NCBI GenBank assembly: GCA_945906755.1
Contig: CAMDRJ010000009.1
Location: forward strand, 1-37,242
From: Klebsiella pneumoniae
GTDB lineage: Bacteria; Pseudomonadota; Gammaproteobacteria; Burkholderiales; SG8-39
Direction of reading: 5' to 3'
Length of the DNA: 37,242 nucleotides
Position numbers and translations under genes: made by a program. Under the pieces are notes generated by a model. It saw nothing but the letters and a program-made list of their open reading frames with translations. It did not search any database and had not been told where the DNA came from. Shown here piece after piece: positions 1-8,648 of this stretch; the first letter of the stretch is position 1, and each line of letters opens with the position of its first letter.

Positions 1-23
1 CGGGAGAGCAACTGTGTCGAGAA

Positions 24-1013
24 TCAAGCCGTTTTTAATGAATCTTTGGTCTGTTGATAATTCGCTTGCCATGGCTTTCCCGACTTGATGATGGCATTGA
101 TGATGATCAGCAGTTTGTGCATGCACGCCACGATCGCCACCTTGGGCAGCTTGCCCGCGCTGATCAGGCGCGCGTGGAAAGCAGCGATTGCCCGATCGTG
201 TTTGATCGCGCTTAGGGTGGCCATGTATAGCGTGGCGCGAACTTGGGCACGCCCGCCCCAGATCGCGCGCTTGCCCCGATACTTGCCGCTGTCGTGGTTC
301 AACGGGGCCACGCCCACCAACTTGCTGATCTGGCGGGCGCTGATTGTGCCAAGCTCGCTCACCATGCTCATCAAGACCGCCTTGGTCACCAGAGCCACGC
401 CTTTCAGACCCACCAGCAAGTCCACCTTTTCCTTGAAGTGCGCCGCCAAGTGCTTGCCGGCATCGGCATCGATTTTCGCAATGTGTTTGTCCAGCACTTT
501 AAGGACCGCATTGATGCTCTTGCGCTGCGAGCGGTGGCACTCGGCGAGGCGATTGTGCTCGGCCACACGCATGCCCACCAGTTGCGTACGACGCACCATT
601 AACGCTTGCAATGCCAGCTGCGCCTCATCGGGCAGACGCATCAGCATGCGCTCGCGCCGATCGCTGGTATGCAACGTACAGACGAACTGGCGCAGCGCCT
701 GCGCATCGATGCTGTCGGTCTTGCTCAGATACCCCAAGGACTTGGCAAAATCGCGTGCCTGGCGCGGATTGACCACCATCACGGCAAAGCTGGCCATGCA
801 CAAGGCCAACCCCGCACGGCGCTCCAACCCGCCGGTGGCCTCCAACACCACCAGAGCCAGGCGCTCCTTCAGCGGATCCAGATACGCGAGCAACTCGCCC
901 AGCCCCTCATCGCTATTGGCAAAGGCTCGAGTCTTGCCTTGCGCTTCGATCGCAACTTCCAAGCTGTCCTTGGATACATCGATGCCTACAAACACCGGTT
1001 CAGAGACGTTCAT
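24..1013 (-). CDS. IS110-family transposase (DEDD RuvC-like N-terminus plus Transposase_20-like C-terminus), apparently intact
   Basis: GIDVSKD, LEATGG and KTDSIDAQ acidic motifs; C-terminal LVGVAPLNHDSGKYRGKRAIWGGRAQVRATLYMATLSA with the conserved Ser; start MNVSEP at 1013 preceded by AAGGAAGG. Confidence 0.93.
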   Translation of the reverse strand: MNVSEPVFVGIDVSKDSLEVAIEAQGKTRAFANSDEGLGELLAYLDPLKERLALVVLEATGGLERRAGLALCMASFAVMVVNPRQARDFAKSLGYLSKTDSIDAQALRQFVCTLHTSDRRERMLMRLPDEAQLALQALMVRRTQLVGMRVAEHNRLAECHRSQRKSINAVLKVLDKHIAKIDADAGKHLAAHFKEKVDLLVGLKGVALVTKAVLMSMVSELGTISARQISKLVGVAPLNHDSGKYRGKRAIWGGRAQVRATLYMATLSAIKHDRAIAAFHARLISAGKLPKVAIVACMHKLLIIINAIIKSGKPWQANYQQTKDSLKTA

Positions 1014-1270
1014 TAGTGCCCTTCCTTGTAAATACGCGGTCCCATCAACTGGGCCAACCAGCAACTGTTCGGGCTATGAACAAACGGTGAATCGAGCACG
1101 CCAAAAGCTCTCCCGCGGGATTCACTCCCTGAGGGCCAACGGGCTATGCTCGACTCTCCCAACCGATCCTTCCGGACATCGCACGACCCCGCATCGCCCA
1201 GCTCGCTATGACTGCCTTGGCTCGGCAATGCAGTTCCAACGCTTAACCACTCTATCAAACGGAATTCGCC
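1014..1270 (-). ncRNA. candidate IS110 bridge-RNA region (non-coding leader upstream of the transposase)
   Basis: About 260 nt of non-coding DNA directly upstream of an IS110-group transposase, where bridge RNAs are known to be encoded; contains the inverted repeat tcgagca/tgctcga (1092-1098/1147-1153) and duplicated blocks GGGCCAAC and GGGCTATG. Exact RNA ends are not determined. Confidence 0.5.
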
Positions 1271-1280
1271 TTCATGCCTC

Positions 1281-1350
1281 GCACTTACCCACAGGGGCAC
1301 AGGGGCCTGTGCGTGGGGCGCCGATCCCCTGTGCCCCTGTGGATAAGTGC
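1281..1350. repeat. long imperfect palindrome (25-bp arms, 1 mismatch, 20-nt loop), REP-like
   Basis: gcacttacccacaggggcacagggg (1281-1305) versus cccctgtgcccctgtggataagtgc (1326-1350): inverted complements with one mismatch. Confidence 0.9.
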
Positions 1351-1462
1351 TGCAAATTTGCATCTTGTGAACCCCCTTCAAACTTCCAAAACTCAGCATA
1401 CAAGGGGAGCGGAGAGAAATTGGGCGTTTCAACGATCAATGGCACCCCTCGTGAGACACCCA

Positions 1463-2470
1463 CTAAGTCGAAACGTTGTAATACGCCCGATACCACGCAA
1501 CAAAGCGCCCGATGCCCTCTTCGATCGAGGTACTCGGTGCAAAGCCGGTAATGGCATTCAAGTCATCGATATCAGCGTAGGTGGCCTGCACGTCACCTGG
1601 CTGCATCGGTTTCATGATCTTGATCGCTTCGCGACCGAGTGCCTGCTCAAGGACTTCGATAAACCGCATCAGCGGCACCGGATTGTTGTTGCCGATGTTG
1701 TAGACGCGAAACGGTGCGTGGCTCGAAGCGGGATCGCTGGTCTGGAAACCGGGACGCGCCACCGGCACGATCGGCAACAGCCGCACCACCCCCTCCACGA
1801 TGTCATCGACAAACGTGAAGTCCCGCTGCATGTTGCCGTGATTGAAGATCTGGATCGGTTCGCCCTGCAGGATCGCTTTGGTGAACAAGAAGAGCGACAT
1901 GTCAGGACGCCCCCAGGGACCGTACACGGTAAAGAACCGCAGCCCGGAGACGGGGATACCGAACAGGTGACTGTAGGTATGCGCCATCAATTCGTTGGCG
2001 CGCTTGGTGGCCGCGTACAGGCTGACCGGATGGTTAGCCGAATCATGCTCGCTGAACGGCAGTTTTGAATTGGCGCCATAGACACTTGAGCTTGACGCGT
2101 AGATCAAATGTTCGATGCCATGATGCCGGCACATCTCAAGCACATTGAGAAATCCGGTGATGTTGGCGTCGATATAGTCTTGCGGCGCATTGAACGAATG
2201 GCGCACGCCCGCTTGCGCGGCCAGATGCACGATACGGCGAATGCTGTGCTCAGCGAACAACGTTTTCATTGCGGCGGCTTCGGCGATTTCCACCCGCTTG
2301 AATGTGAATTTGGGATGCGGCAAAAGGCGCGCCAAGCGGTCTTGCTTTAGCTTTGGGTCGTAATACGCATTGAGATTGTCGATGCCGATCACGGTGTCGC
2401 CGGCGGCCAACAGACGCTCCACCAGATGCATCCCGATAAACCCGGCGGCACCGGTCACAAGCGTGGTCAT
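1463..2470 (-). CDS. NAD-dependent sugar epimerase, UDP-glucuronate 4-epimerase/CapI-like
   Basis: MTTLVTGAAGFIGMHLVERLLAAGDTVIGIDNLNAYYDPKLKQ glycine-rich NAD site; SVYGAN and YAATKRANE (YxxxK) motifs; FTVYGPWGRPDM. Confidence 0.92.
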   Translation of the reverse strand: MTTLVTGAAGFIGMHLVERLLAAGDTVIGIDNLNAYYDPKLKQDRLARLLPHPKFTFKRVEIAEAAAMKTLFAEHSIRRIVHLAAQAGVRHSFNAPQDYIDANITGFLNVLEMCRHHGIEHLIYASSSSVYGANSKLPFSEHDSANHPVSLYAATKRANELMAHTYSHLFGIPVSGLRFFTVYGPWGRPDMSLFLFTKAILQGEPIQIFNHGNMQRDFTFVDDIVEGVVRLLPIVPVARPGFQTSDPASSHAPFRVYNIGNNNPVPLMRFIEVLEQALGREAIKIMKPMQPGDVQATYADIDDLNAITGFAPSTSIEEGIGRFVAWYRAYYNVST

Positions 2471-3189
2471 GGCTTCTCGCCAAATGCCTGCGATACCGTC
2501 CCCGGGCATGCCGGTGGGCACGCGTCTACGCCCACCAGACCAACAACAGGTTGCCCAAAACCTTCACGCGCACGCCAGCCCGGATCTTTGAGGAAAAGAT
2601 TCGTCACCATGCCGCCTGGGTCGTAGTTGGGCCATGGCCGACCCGGATACTTCTTCGTGAATTCATCATGGATGTCTTTGCCGGTCTTGTACCACGGCAC
2701 CTTGCTCATATAGCGTTTGAGCGATTGCCATCGCCATCCGGTGTCTTTTGCGTCCGGCCAAACTTCGTCGCCGTGTTTAATATTCCATGCGGGATCGAGC
2801 AGCCAAGCCTCTTTGCCGAGCACGTCACCAAAAAAGAAGATCCGGCCGTCGCGAATGATGAATTCCGTTGGGTCATGGCCAAGCTTGATTCCGAAGGCGG
2901 CGCCGCTCGAACAATACGCGCCGTATTCCGGAAAATACTTCGCGGGCTCTTTCTCGAATGCCGCACGATTGGCTTCGCTGGCAAAGTAGAAGGTGACGCC
3001 ATCATAGTCTGCGCGAATGGTGGGAAAGCCGCGCGTTGGATTGCCTGCGGTGAAATACGCCACCGGATCGTGTCCAAGCAGCATCAAATCTTCGCCTTGT
3101 GCGCCGCGCATGGTGGCGTACCGCGTGCCGCATCCGGCGACCGTGGCGCTCAACAACATCAATATGATCAAACGTGCCAGTGCTCGCAT
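2467..3189 (-). CDS. YHS-domain lipoprotein (paralog 1)
   Basis: Signal with lipobox ATVAGC; GHDPVAYFT...FASEANRAAFEKEPAKYFPEYGAYC YHS-type core; start at 3189; ATGA overlap with the epimerase start. Confidence 0.85.
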   Translation of the reverse strand: MRALARLIILMLLSATVAGCGTRYATMRGAQGEDLMLLGHDPVAYFTAGNPTRGFPTIRADYDGVTFYFASEANRAAFEKEPAKYFPEYGAYCSSGAAFGIKLGHDPTEFIIRDGRIFFFGDVLGKEAWLLDPAWNIKHGDEVWPDAKDTGWRWQSLKRYMSKVPWYKTGKDIHDEFTKKYPGRPWPNYDPGGMVTNLFLKDPGWRAREGFGQPVVGLVGVDACPPACPGTVSQAFGEKP

Positions 3190-3214
3190 TGGGTCCTCAT
3201 TGAAGGCGATCGTG

Positions 3215-4237
3215 TCAAATCTGCGCAGATTGTCTGGCGCGGGCAAGCGCGACGCGCCCACTGACCGCATCGCTTACCTGAAAACGAGGGCCCATTCTAA
3301 TGCGGTCGAGATAAGACTCGTAGGCAGGCGACCCGGCTGGCCAATTGGCGAGGAAGCGCTTGATCCAGGCGGTCTGATCGTAGTGAACGGGGATGGCATC
3401 GAATCGCACGCCACCGAGGTCAATACCGTACAGACTGTTGGAAGGCAGGGTGCGATCGACCGCAATGCGCGTGATGACACCGTAAGTTGTGCCGGCAAAG
3501 TTCGGCATGCCGGCCGCCCCGTTGTTGATGATGAGACGCGCCTGGCCATCGACCATGTAGTCTTTGGCGATCGGCAGACACGTATGGGTGCTGGCGAATG
3601 CGCAGACCTTGGCAGCGCGAAAGAATTCCGCGATCGTTTCGACGGGTGTAAGAACGCTAGACGACGACTCGCCCGACGCGCATGCATTGCCCGCGACGAG
3701 TTGCTCCTGTGCGAACGACCAGCCCGCCAACGACTCTGCATCGCCATGCACCACACCCACGCGCGCTTCGCCGATCTGAATTGTGAGCGCCAACGGCAAT
3801 GCATCCAATGCACAGCAAATGTCTGGCATACCCGCCGCCACCGACTGCAAGCTCGTCATGAGCGCATTCGAACGGTCCACCGTCGCTGCATCCACATAGT
3901 CCGGATAATTGCATCCGCAACCACTGCCCGAGGGAGCGCCGATTTCCGCTTCGACATTGCCCTTGATTGCGATGTGGCCAAGCACGGTTTCGTTCAGCAA
4001 GCGAAAGCCGGATGTATCCACATTGAACCAGTTGAAATCCCCGTTGAAGACGAGTGACACGCGCCGCCCTGCGCGAAGTTCTTCGTCTCGCATCCGCTGA
4101 ATCGTGCGCAAGGCTTCCGGGTTGCAGTACAACCCACCGACGATGTACACCGTCTCTTCGACCTGTGACGCCGGCCCACTAAACAAGGTCGGGGAATAGC
4201 GATAGTGGAGCGGGCAGGACTGACCAGGTGAATTCAT
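3215..4237 (-). CDS. metallophosphoesterase-like protein (divergent)
   Basis: Ordered motifs VFNGDFNWF, IKGNVEAEIG, VGVVHGDAES and STHTCLP resemble calcineurin-like phosphoesterase blocks; the expected first DxH is replaced by GGLYCN. Confidence 0.6.
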   Translation of the reverse strand: MNSPGQSCPLHYRYSPTLFSGPASQVEETVYIVGGLYCNPEALRTIQRMRDEELRAGRRVSLVFNGDFNWFNVDTSGFRLLNETVLGHIAIKGNVEAEIGAPSGSGCGCNYPDYVDAATVDRSNALMTSLQSVAAGMPDICCALDALPLALTIQIGEARVGVVHGDAESLAGWSFAQEQLVAGNACASGESSSSVLTPVETIAEFFRAAKVCAFASTHTCLPIAKDYMVDGQARLIINNGAAGMPNFAGTTYGVITRIAVDRTLPSNSLYGIDLGGVRFDAIPVHYDQTAWIKRFLANWPAGSPAYESYLDRIRMGPRFQVSDAVSGRVALARARQSAQI

Positions 4238-4379
4238 CGGCGTGATGCGTTGTCATACGTGGGATGGATCTGCTGCGCGCCAATGTGCCACATCCGATAC
4301 ATCTCGTCGCCTGTTTCGCGCGTATAGAATATCGAATGAAAGCGGGTTGTCTTCTTTCGGTACAAAAAGGGCGTTGCGA

Positions 4380-5333
4380 ATGTCGGAAGCAATACGCGAG
4401 CGAGTGATGCCGATCACCGTGCGAAAGTTCGTCGATCCGGCCGTCACTGCAAAAGGGGAACGCCGCGCCAAGGTCACCCTCGGTTCGCTTGATACGCTAT
4501 GGATCAACACCGGCACCCTCTGCAATCTGGCCTGCGAGCATTGCTATATTGAATCGACGCCCACCAACGATCGATTGGCGTATCTCACGGCAGACGAGGT
4601 AGCCGCCTACCTTGACGAAGCGCGACAGCTTGGCACGCAGCTGATCGGCTTCACTGGCGGTGAACCTTTCATGAATCCTGCGTTCATAGTGATGCTTGAA
4701 GACGCGCTGTCGCGTGGCTTTGATGTCATCGTACTTACCAACGCGATGCGCCCGATGATGAAGGTCAAGGCAGCGCTGCTGGCGCTTCGCGGGGCGTATG
4801 GCGCAAAACTGGTGATCCGCGTATCGCTCGATCACTACACGCGCGAATGGCATGAACAGGAGCGCGGGAAGCGCTCATGGAAACCAAGCATCGACGGCCT
4901 GAAATGGCTCAAAGCCAATGGGTTCAAGCTGAATGTGGCAGGAAGGCTGTTCTCGGGGGAACCTGAGCCGGTCGTGCGCGCCGGATTCGCGCGACTATTC
5001 GAAGCGGAGGCGATTGCCGTCAATGCGAATGATGCCGGTGAACTCGTGCTCTTTCCGGAAATGGACGTCAATATCGACGTGCCGGAAATCACCGAGGCCT
5101 GCTGGGGCATCCTGCATAAGACACCCGCCGATGTGATGTGCGCGTCGTCACGCATGATCGTCAAGCGAAAAGGCGAGAGCCGCCCATCGGTAGTCGCCTG
5201 CACATTGCTGCCCTACGACCCGCAATTTGAATTGGGCCACACGCTCGCGGATTCGAAAAAAGAGGTTGCGCTCAATCACCCCCACTGCGCGAAATTCTGC
5301 GTGCTGGGTGGCGCGAGTTGCGGCGGCAACTAA
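4380..5333 (+). CDS. radical SAM protein with SPASM-like C-terminal cysteines
   Basis: CNLACEHCY (CxxxCxxC), GFTGGEPFMNP; C-terminal MCASSRM...VVACTLLPYDPQFELG...CAKFCVLGGASC. Start uncertain (4380 or 4407). Confidence 0.87.
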   Translation: MSEAIRERVMPITVRKFVDPAVTAKGERRAKVTLGSLDTLWINTGTLCNLACEHCYIESTPTNDRLAYLTADEVAAYLDEARQLGTQLIGFTGGEPFMNPAFIVMLEDALSRGFDVIVLTNAMRPMMKVKAALLALRGAYGAKLVIRVSLDHYTREWHEQERGKRSWKPSIDGLKWLKANGFKLNVAGRLFSGEPEPVVRAGFARLFEAEAIAVNANDAGELVLFPEMDVNIDVPEITEACWGILHKTPADVMCASSRMIVKRKGESRPSVVACTLLPYDPQFELGHTLADSKKEVALNHPHCAKFCVLGGASCGGN

Positions 5334-5905
5334 TCGGGGCGCGTCAGCGACAGAAACTCGTTGCGCAGCGCGTGATTGTTCTGCAGATTGCCCAGCATCG
5401 CCGAGGTCACCGTCTCTTCGCCCGGCACCGCAACGCCGCGCGATTCCATGCACATATGGCGGCAACGAATGATGACGCCGACCGCCTGTGGGCGCAGATG
5501 AAGAAGAAGTGATTCGGCGATCTGTTGCGTGAGACGCTCCTGCACTTGCAAACGCGCTGCGAAGCAATTCACCAGCCGGGTGAGTTTTGAGAGCCCGACG
5601 ATGTGACCATTCGGCAAATAACCGATCGCCGCGTGTCCGAAGAAGGGCGCCAAGTGATGCTCGCAGTGGGAGTACACCGGAATCTTCCGCACCACGATAA
5701 GCTCGTTGTAATGCTCGCTGCCGTCCTCGAACATCTTGAGAATCGAGGCGGGGTCTTCCTGGTAGCCGCGCGTCCAATGCGCCCAGGCTTTTCTCACCCG
5801 CTCCGGCGTTTCAACCAGACCCTGACGGTCGGGGTCCTCGCCGAGGGTGCGCAGCAATCGCTTCCAGTCAGCGTTACCAAAAGCGTCAGATTTGGCGGTA
5901 GTCAT
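5330..5905 (-). CDS. folE: GTP cyclohydrolase I
   Basis: KIPVYSHCEHHLAPFFGHAAIGYLPNGHIVGLSKLTRLVNCFAARLQVQERLTQQIAE; CRHMCMESRGV zinc/active-site motifs. Confidence 0.96.
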   Translation of the reverse strand: MTTAKSDAFGNADWKRLLRTLGEDPDRQGLVETPERVRKAWAHWTRGYQEDPASILKMFEDGSEHYNELIVVRKIPVYSHCEHHLAPFFGHAAIGYLPNGHIVGLSKLTRLVNCFAARLQVQERLTQQIAESLLLHLRPQAVGVIIRCRHMCMESRGVAVPGEETVTSAMLGNLQNNHALRNEFLSLTRPD

Positions 5906-5934
5906 CGTTTAATTGGTCGAATGATCTTTAATCC

Positions 5935-6501
5935 CTAGCTTTTCTTCGCCTGGCGAGCCTGCCATTCGGCCTCAAGATCCTTGCCGGTTTTGTAGTGCGG
6001 CACCTTGAAGAAGACCCGCCAATAGGAATGGAAGAATGCGCTTGAGATATTGCTCATTTCCGTCTTCCAATAACCATCGCCCAATTCGATGTTTTTCTTC
6101 TCGTCCATCTCCCAGTACTTGCGGGAATCCGGACCACTGAACACGAAAAGGCGCCCGTCGACGATTTTGTAAGCGCTCGCACCACCACCCAACAAAATGC
6201 TATAGGGAGCGCCGTTTGCGCAGTAGCCGCCATATTGCGGTGCGTATGTTGCGGGCGCCTTGGTGAACAGCTCGCGATTGGCGGCATTGGCGAATCGATA
6301 GGTTCCGCCATCCCACTCCGCGGTGATGCTCGGATCACCCTTAATTGGGCTTGGGCCGGTGTGATAAGACACCGGATCGTTACCTGCGAGCATTGCCTTG
6401 CCGCCCGCGCCATCGCTTAGCATGTTGCGCGTAGCGCAGCCGGAAGCGAGCACCAGCAACGCGCCCACAACGAGGAACTTCATCCAACGATTCGCTTGCA
6501 T
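5935..6501 (-). CDS. YHS-domain lipoprotein (paralog 2)
   Basis: Lipobox LASGC; GNDPVSYH...FANAANRELFTKAPATYAPQYGGYCANG; shares VPxYKTGKD with paralog 1. Confidence 0.86.
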   Translation of the reverse strand: MQANRWMKFLVVGALLVLASGCATRNMLSDGAGGKAMLAGNDPVSYHTGPSPIKGDPSITAEWDGGTYRFANAANRELFTKAPATYAPQYGGYCANGAPYSILLGGGASAYKIVDGRLFVFSGPDSRKYWEMDEKKNIELGDGYWKTEMSNISSAFFHSYWRVFFKVPHYKTGKDLEAEWQARQAKKS

Positions 6502-6707
6502 TGTGAATCCTTCAAGTCATGCGTGAGCGTGATTGTACCGGTGAACCGGCCGATGACTGCTGCAGGCGCGATCTGAATCTGTCGCCGCAGCCGTTGCATG
6601 GGTACCAGTCGTTCGAGACGGCTATACTCAGCAACCACGCGCGGGGTCGCATAGCCATAGCGAATCTATCCACTCCCACCCCCGTGCAGATTCCTCTAGC
6701 ATGACGA

Positions 6708-8627
6708 ATGAATCCACGCCGCCTCCTCGCCTTTCTTCATGATCTGATTGCCTCTGCACTGGCGTGGGTGTTGGCGTATTTGCTGCGATTCAATTTCGAG
6801 ATCCCAGCCGACTTCGAGGCGGTGCTGGTCACCAATATTGGTATCGTCGTCGTGATACAGGCGATGATTTTCTATGCGTTTGGTCTGTACCGCGGCGTGT
6901 GGCGATTCGCGAGTCTTCCAGACCTCAGGCGAATCATCATGGCGGCCGGCACGTGCGCGCTGGCGACGCCCACTGCACTCGCCCTGAGCCTCAGCTTGCA
7001 GGGTGTCCCGCGATCCATTCTGGTGCTCGACCCTATCTTGTTGATGCTTATTCTTGCCGGCAGCCGCATCGCGTACCGGGTCTGGAAAGAAGGCAATCTT
7101 GTCTCATTGCGATCGCTCGATGGCAAGTATGTTTTGATCCTTGGCGGCGGTGATGCTGCCGAGATGCTGCTGCGCACGCTTGCCACGAATCGCGAATGGC
7201 GCGCGGTTGGACTGCTCGATGATTCGATTCGCCGGCATGGTGCGCTTATTCGAGGCGTCCCAGTGCTTGGCGCACTCGACACCATCGCCAAGCACGCTGC
7301 GCACTTCGGCGTCAAACACGCGATCGTCGCCATGCCCTCGGCGCTCCCCTCGGAGCGTCGGCGCGCAGTTCAGCTGGCAACCGCAGCAGGACTGTCCGTC
7401 CTTACAGTTCCAGCGATGGCGGATTTGGTGAGCGGCAAAGTCTCGGTGTCGGAGGTCCGCCGCGTGGATGTCGAAGACTTGCTCGGGCGCGAACAAGTGC
7501 AGCTCGACGATGCGGGCATTCGCAGCTACTTGAGTGGCAAGACCGCGATGGTGACGGGCGCGGGCGGCTCGATCGGGTCGGAGCTTTGCCGGCAGATTGC
7601 GCGCTACGCGCCACGCGCGCTGGTGTTCTTCGAGGCGAGCGAATTCGCGCTCTACCGAATGGAACAGGAGTTCCGCGCGAATCACCCCGACTTGCCCATC
7701 ATTTGTATTGCGGGTGACGTGCGCGATGCGAAGCGCATCGAATCGATCATCGCGAAGCATTCGCCCGATGTCATTTTCCATGCCGCCGCGTACAAACACG
7801 TCCCGTTGATGGAAGAACACAACGCCTGGGAAGCCGTGCGAAACAACGTGCTGGGAACACTCACTGTCGCCGACGCCGCCGCACGAGCCGGTGTCGGCAA
7901 ATTCGTAATGGTCTCGACCGACAAGGCGGTCAATCCCGTCAACGTGATGGGCGCAACCAAACGACTAGCGGAGATGATCTGCCAGTCGCTGCAACAAAGT
8001 GCGACCACCCGTTTTGTCATGGTGCGCTTCGGCAATGTGCTTGGCAGCGCGGGTAGCGTCATTCCGAAATTTCGCGAACAGATCGCGGCGGGCGGCCCGG
8101 TCACCGTCACCCATCCGGACATTCAGCGTTACTTCATGTCGATTCCGGAAGCCAGTCTACTCACCATGCAGGCCGGCGCAATGGGCGCCGGCGGCGAGAT
8201 CTTCGTGCTCGACATGGGCGAGCCGGTGAAGATTGTCGATCTCGCGCGCGACATGATTCGCCTCTCCGGATTTTCGGAGCGCGATATAAAAATCGCGTTC
8301 ACTGGCCTGCGCCCCGGCGAGAAGCTGTTCGAGGAATTACTCGCCGATAGCGAGACAAGCCTAGCGACACCGCATCCGAAATTGCGCATCGCCAAGGCGC
8401 GTGCGGCCGGGAAAGAAGAATGGCTGGAAGCATTGCGGCGCTGGCTGGCGCAGTCGCCGGTCAACGATGACGCGGTTGTGAGAGAAGAGTTGGTTCGGTG
8501 GGTGCCGGAGTATGTGGCGATGCAAAATGCGGCGCCACGCGTACAAGAGGAAAACGGGGCGTTGCGCAGTACCGCGGCATCGATCGCTACCGTGAACAAC
8601 ATTGGCGTAGCGGTCGTGCGCCTGTGA
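6708..8627 (+). CDS. membrane nucleoside-diphosphate-sugar epimerase/dehydratase (CapD/WbpM/PglF-type)
   Basis: N-terminal hydrophobic segments, CoA-binding-like region, TGAGGSIGSELCRQIARYAP, HAAAYKHVPLMEEH, RFGNVLGSAGSVIPKFREQI, GLRPGEKLFEELL. Confidence 0.94.
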   Translation: MNPRRLLAFLHDLIASALAWVLAYLLRFNFEIPADFEAVLVTNIGIVVVIQAMIFYAFGLYRGVWRFASLPDLRRIIMAAGTCALATPTALALSLSLQGVPRSILVLDPILLMLILAGSRIAYRVWKEGNLVSLRSLDGKYVLILGGGDAAEMLLRTLATNREWRAVGLLDDSIRRHGALIRGVPVLGALDTIAKHAAHFGVKHAIVAMPSALPSERRRAVQLATAAGLSVLTVPAMADLVSGKVSVSEVRRVDVEDLLGREQVQLDDAGIRSYLSGKTAMVTGAGGSIGSELCRQIARYAPRALVFFEASEFALYRMEQEFRANHPDLPIICIAGDVRDAKRIESIIAKHSPDVIFHAAAYKHVPLMEEHNAWEAVRNNVLGTLTVADAAARAGVGKFVMVSTDKAVNPVNVMGATKRLAEMICQSLQQSATTRFVMVRFGNVLGSAGSVIPKFREQIAAGGPVTVTHPDIQRYFMSIPEASLLTMQAGAMGAGGEIFVLDMGEPVKIVDLARDMIRLSGFSERDIKIAFTGLRPGEKLFEELLADSETSLATPHPKLRIAKARAAGKEEWLEALRRWLAQSPVNDDAVVREELVRWVPEYVAMQNAAPRVQEENGALRSTAASIATVNNIGVAVVRL

Positions 8628-8648
8628 CAACGGCCCACCCCGAACTCG

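Noticed and set aside
1274-1496. short ORFs through the palindrome (for example YPQGHRG..PVPLW peptides)
   Set aside because: They are translations of the repeat arms on both strands, not independent proteins.
85-1551. 488-aa plus-strand ORF and other long plus-strand ORFs (243-602, 606-1016) over the IS110 gene
   Set aside because: Antisense to a transposase with full conserved motifs; composition typical of shadow frames in GC-rich DNA; crosses the palindrome.
3017-4057. 346-aa plus-strand ORF
   Set aside because: Antisense to the phosphatase-like and YHS genes; Arg/His-rich with no recognisable motif.
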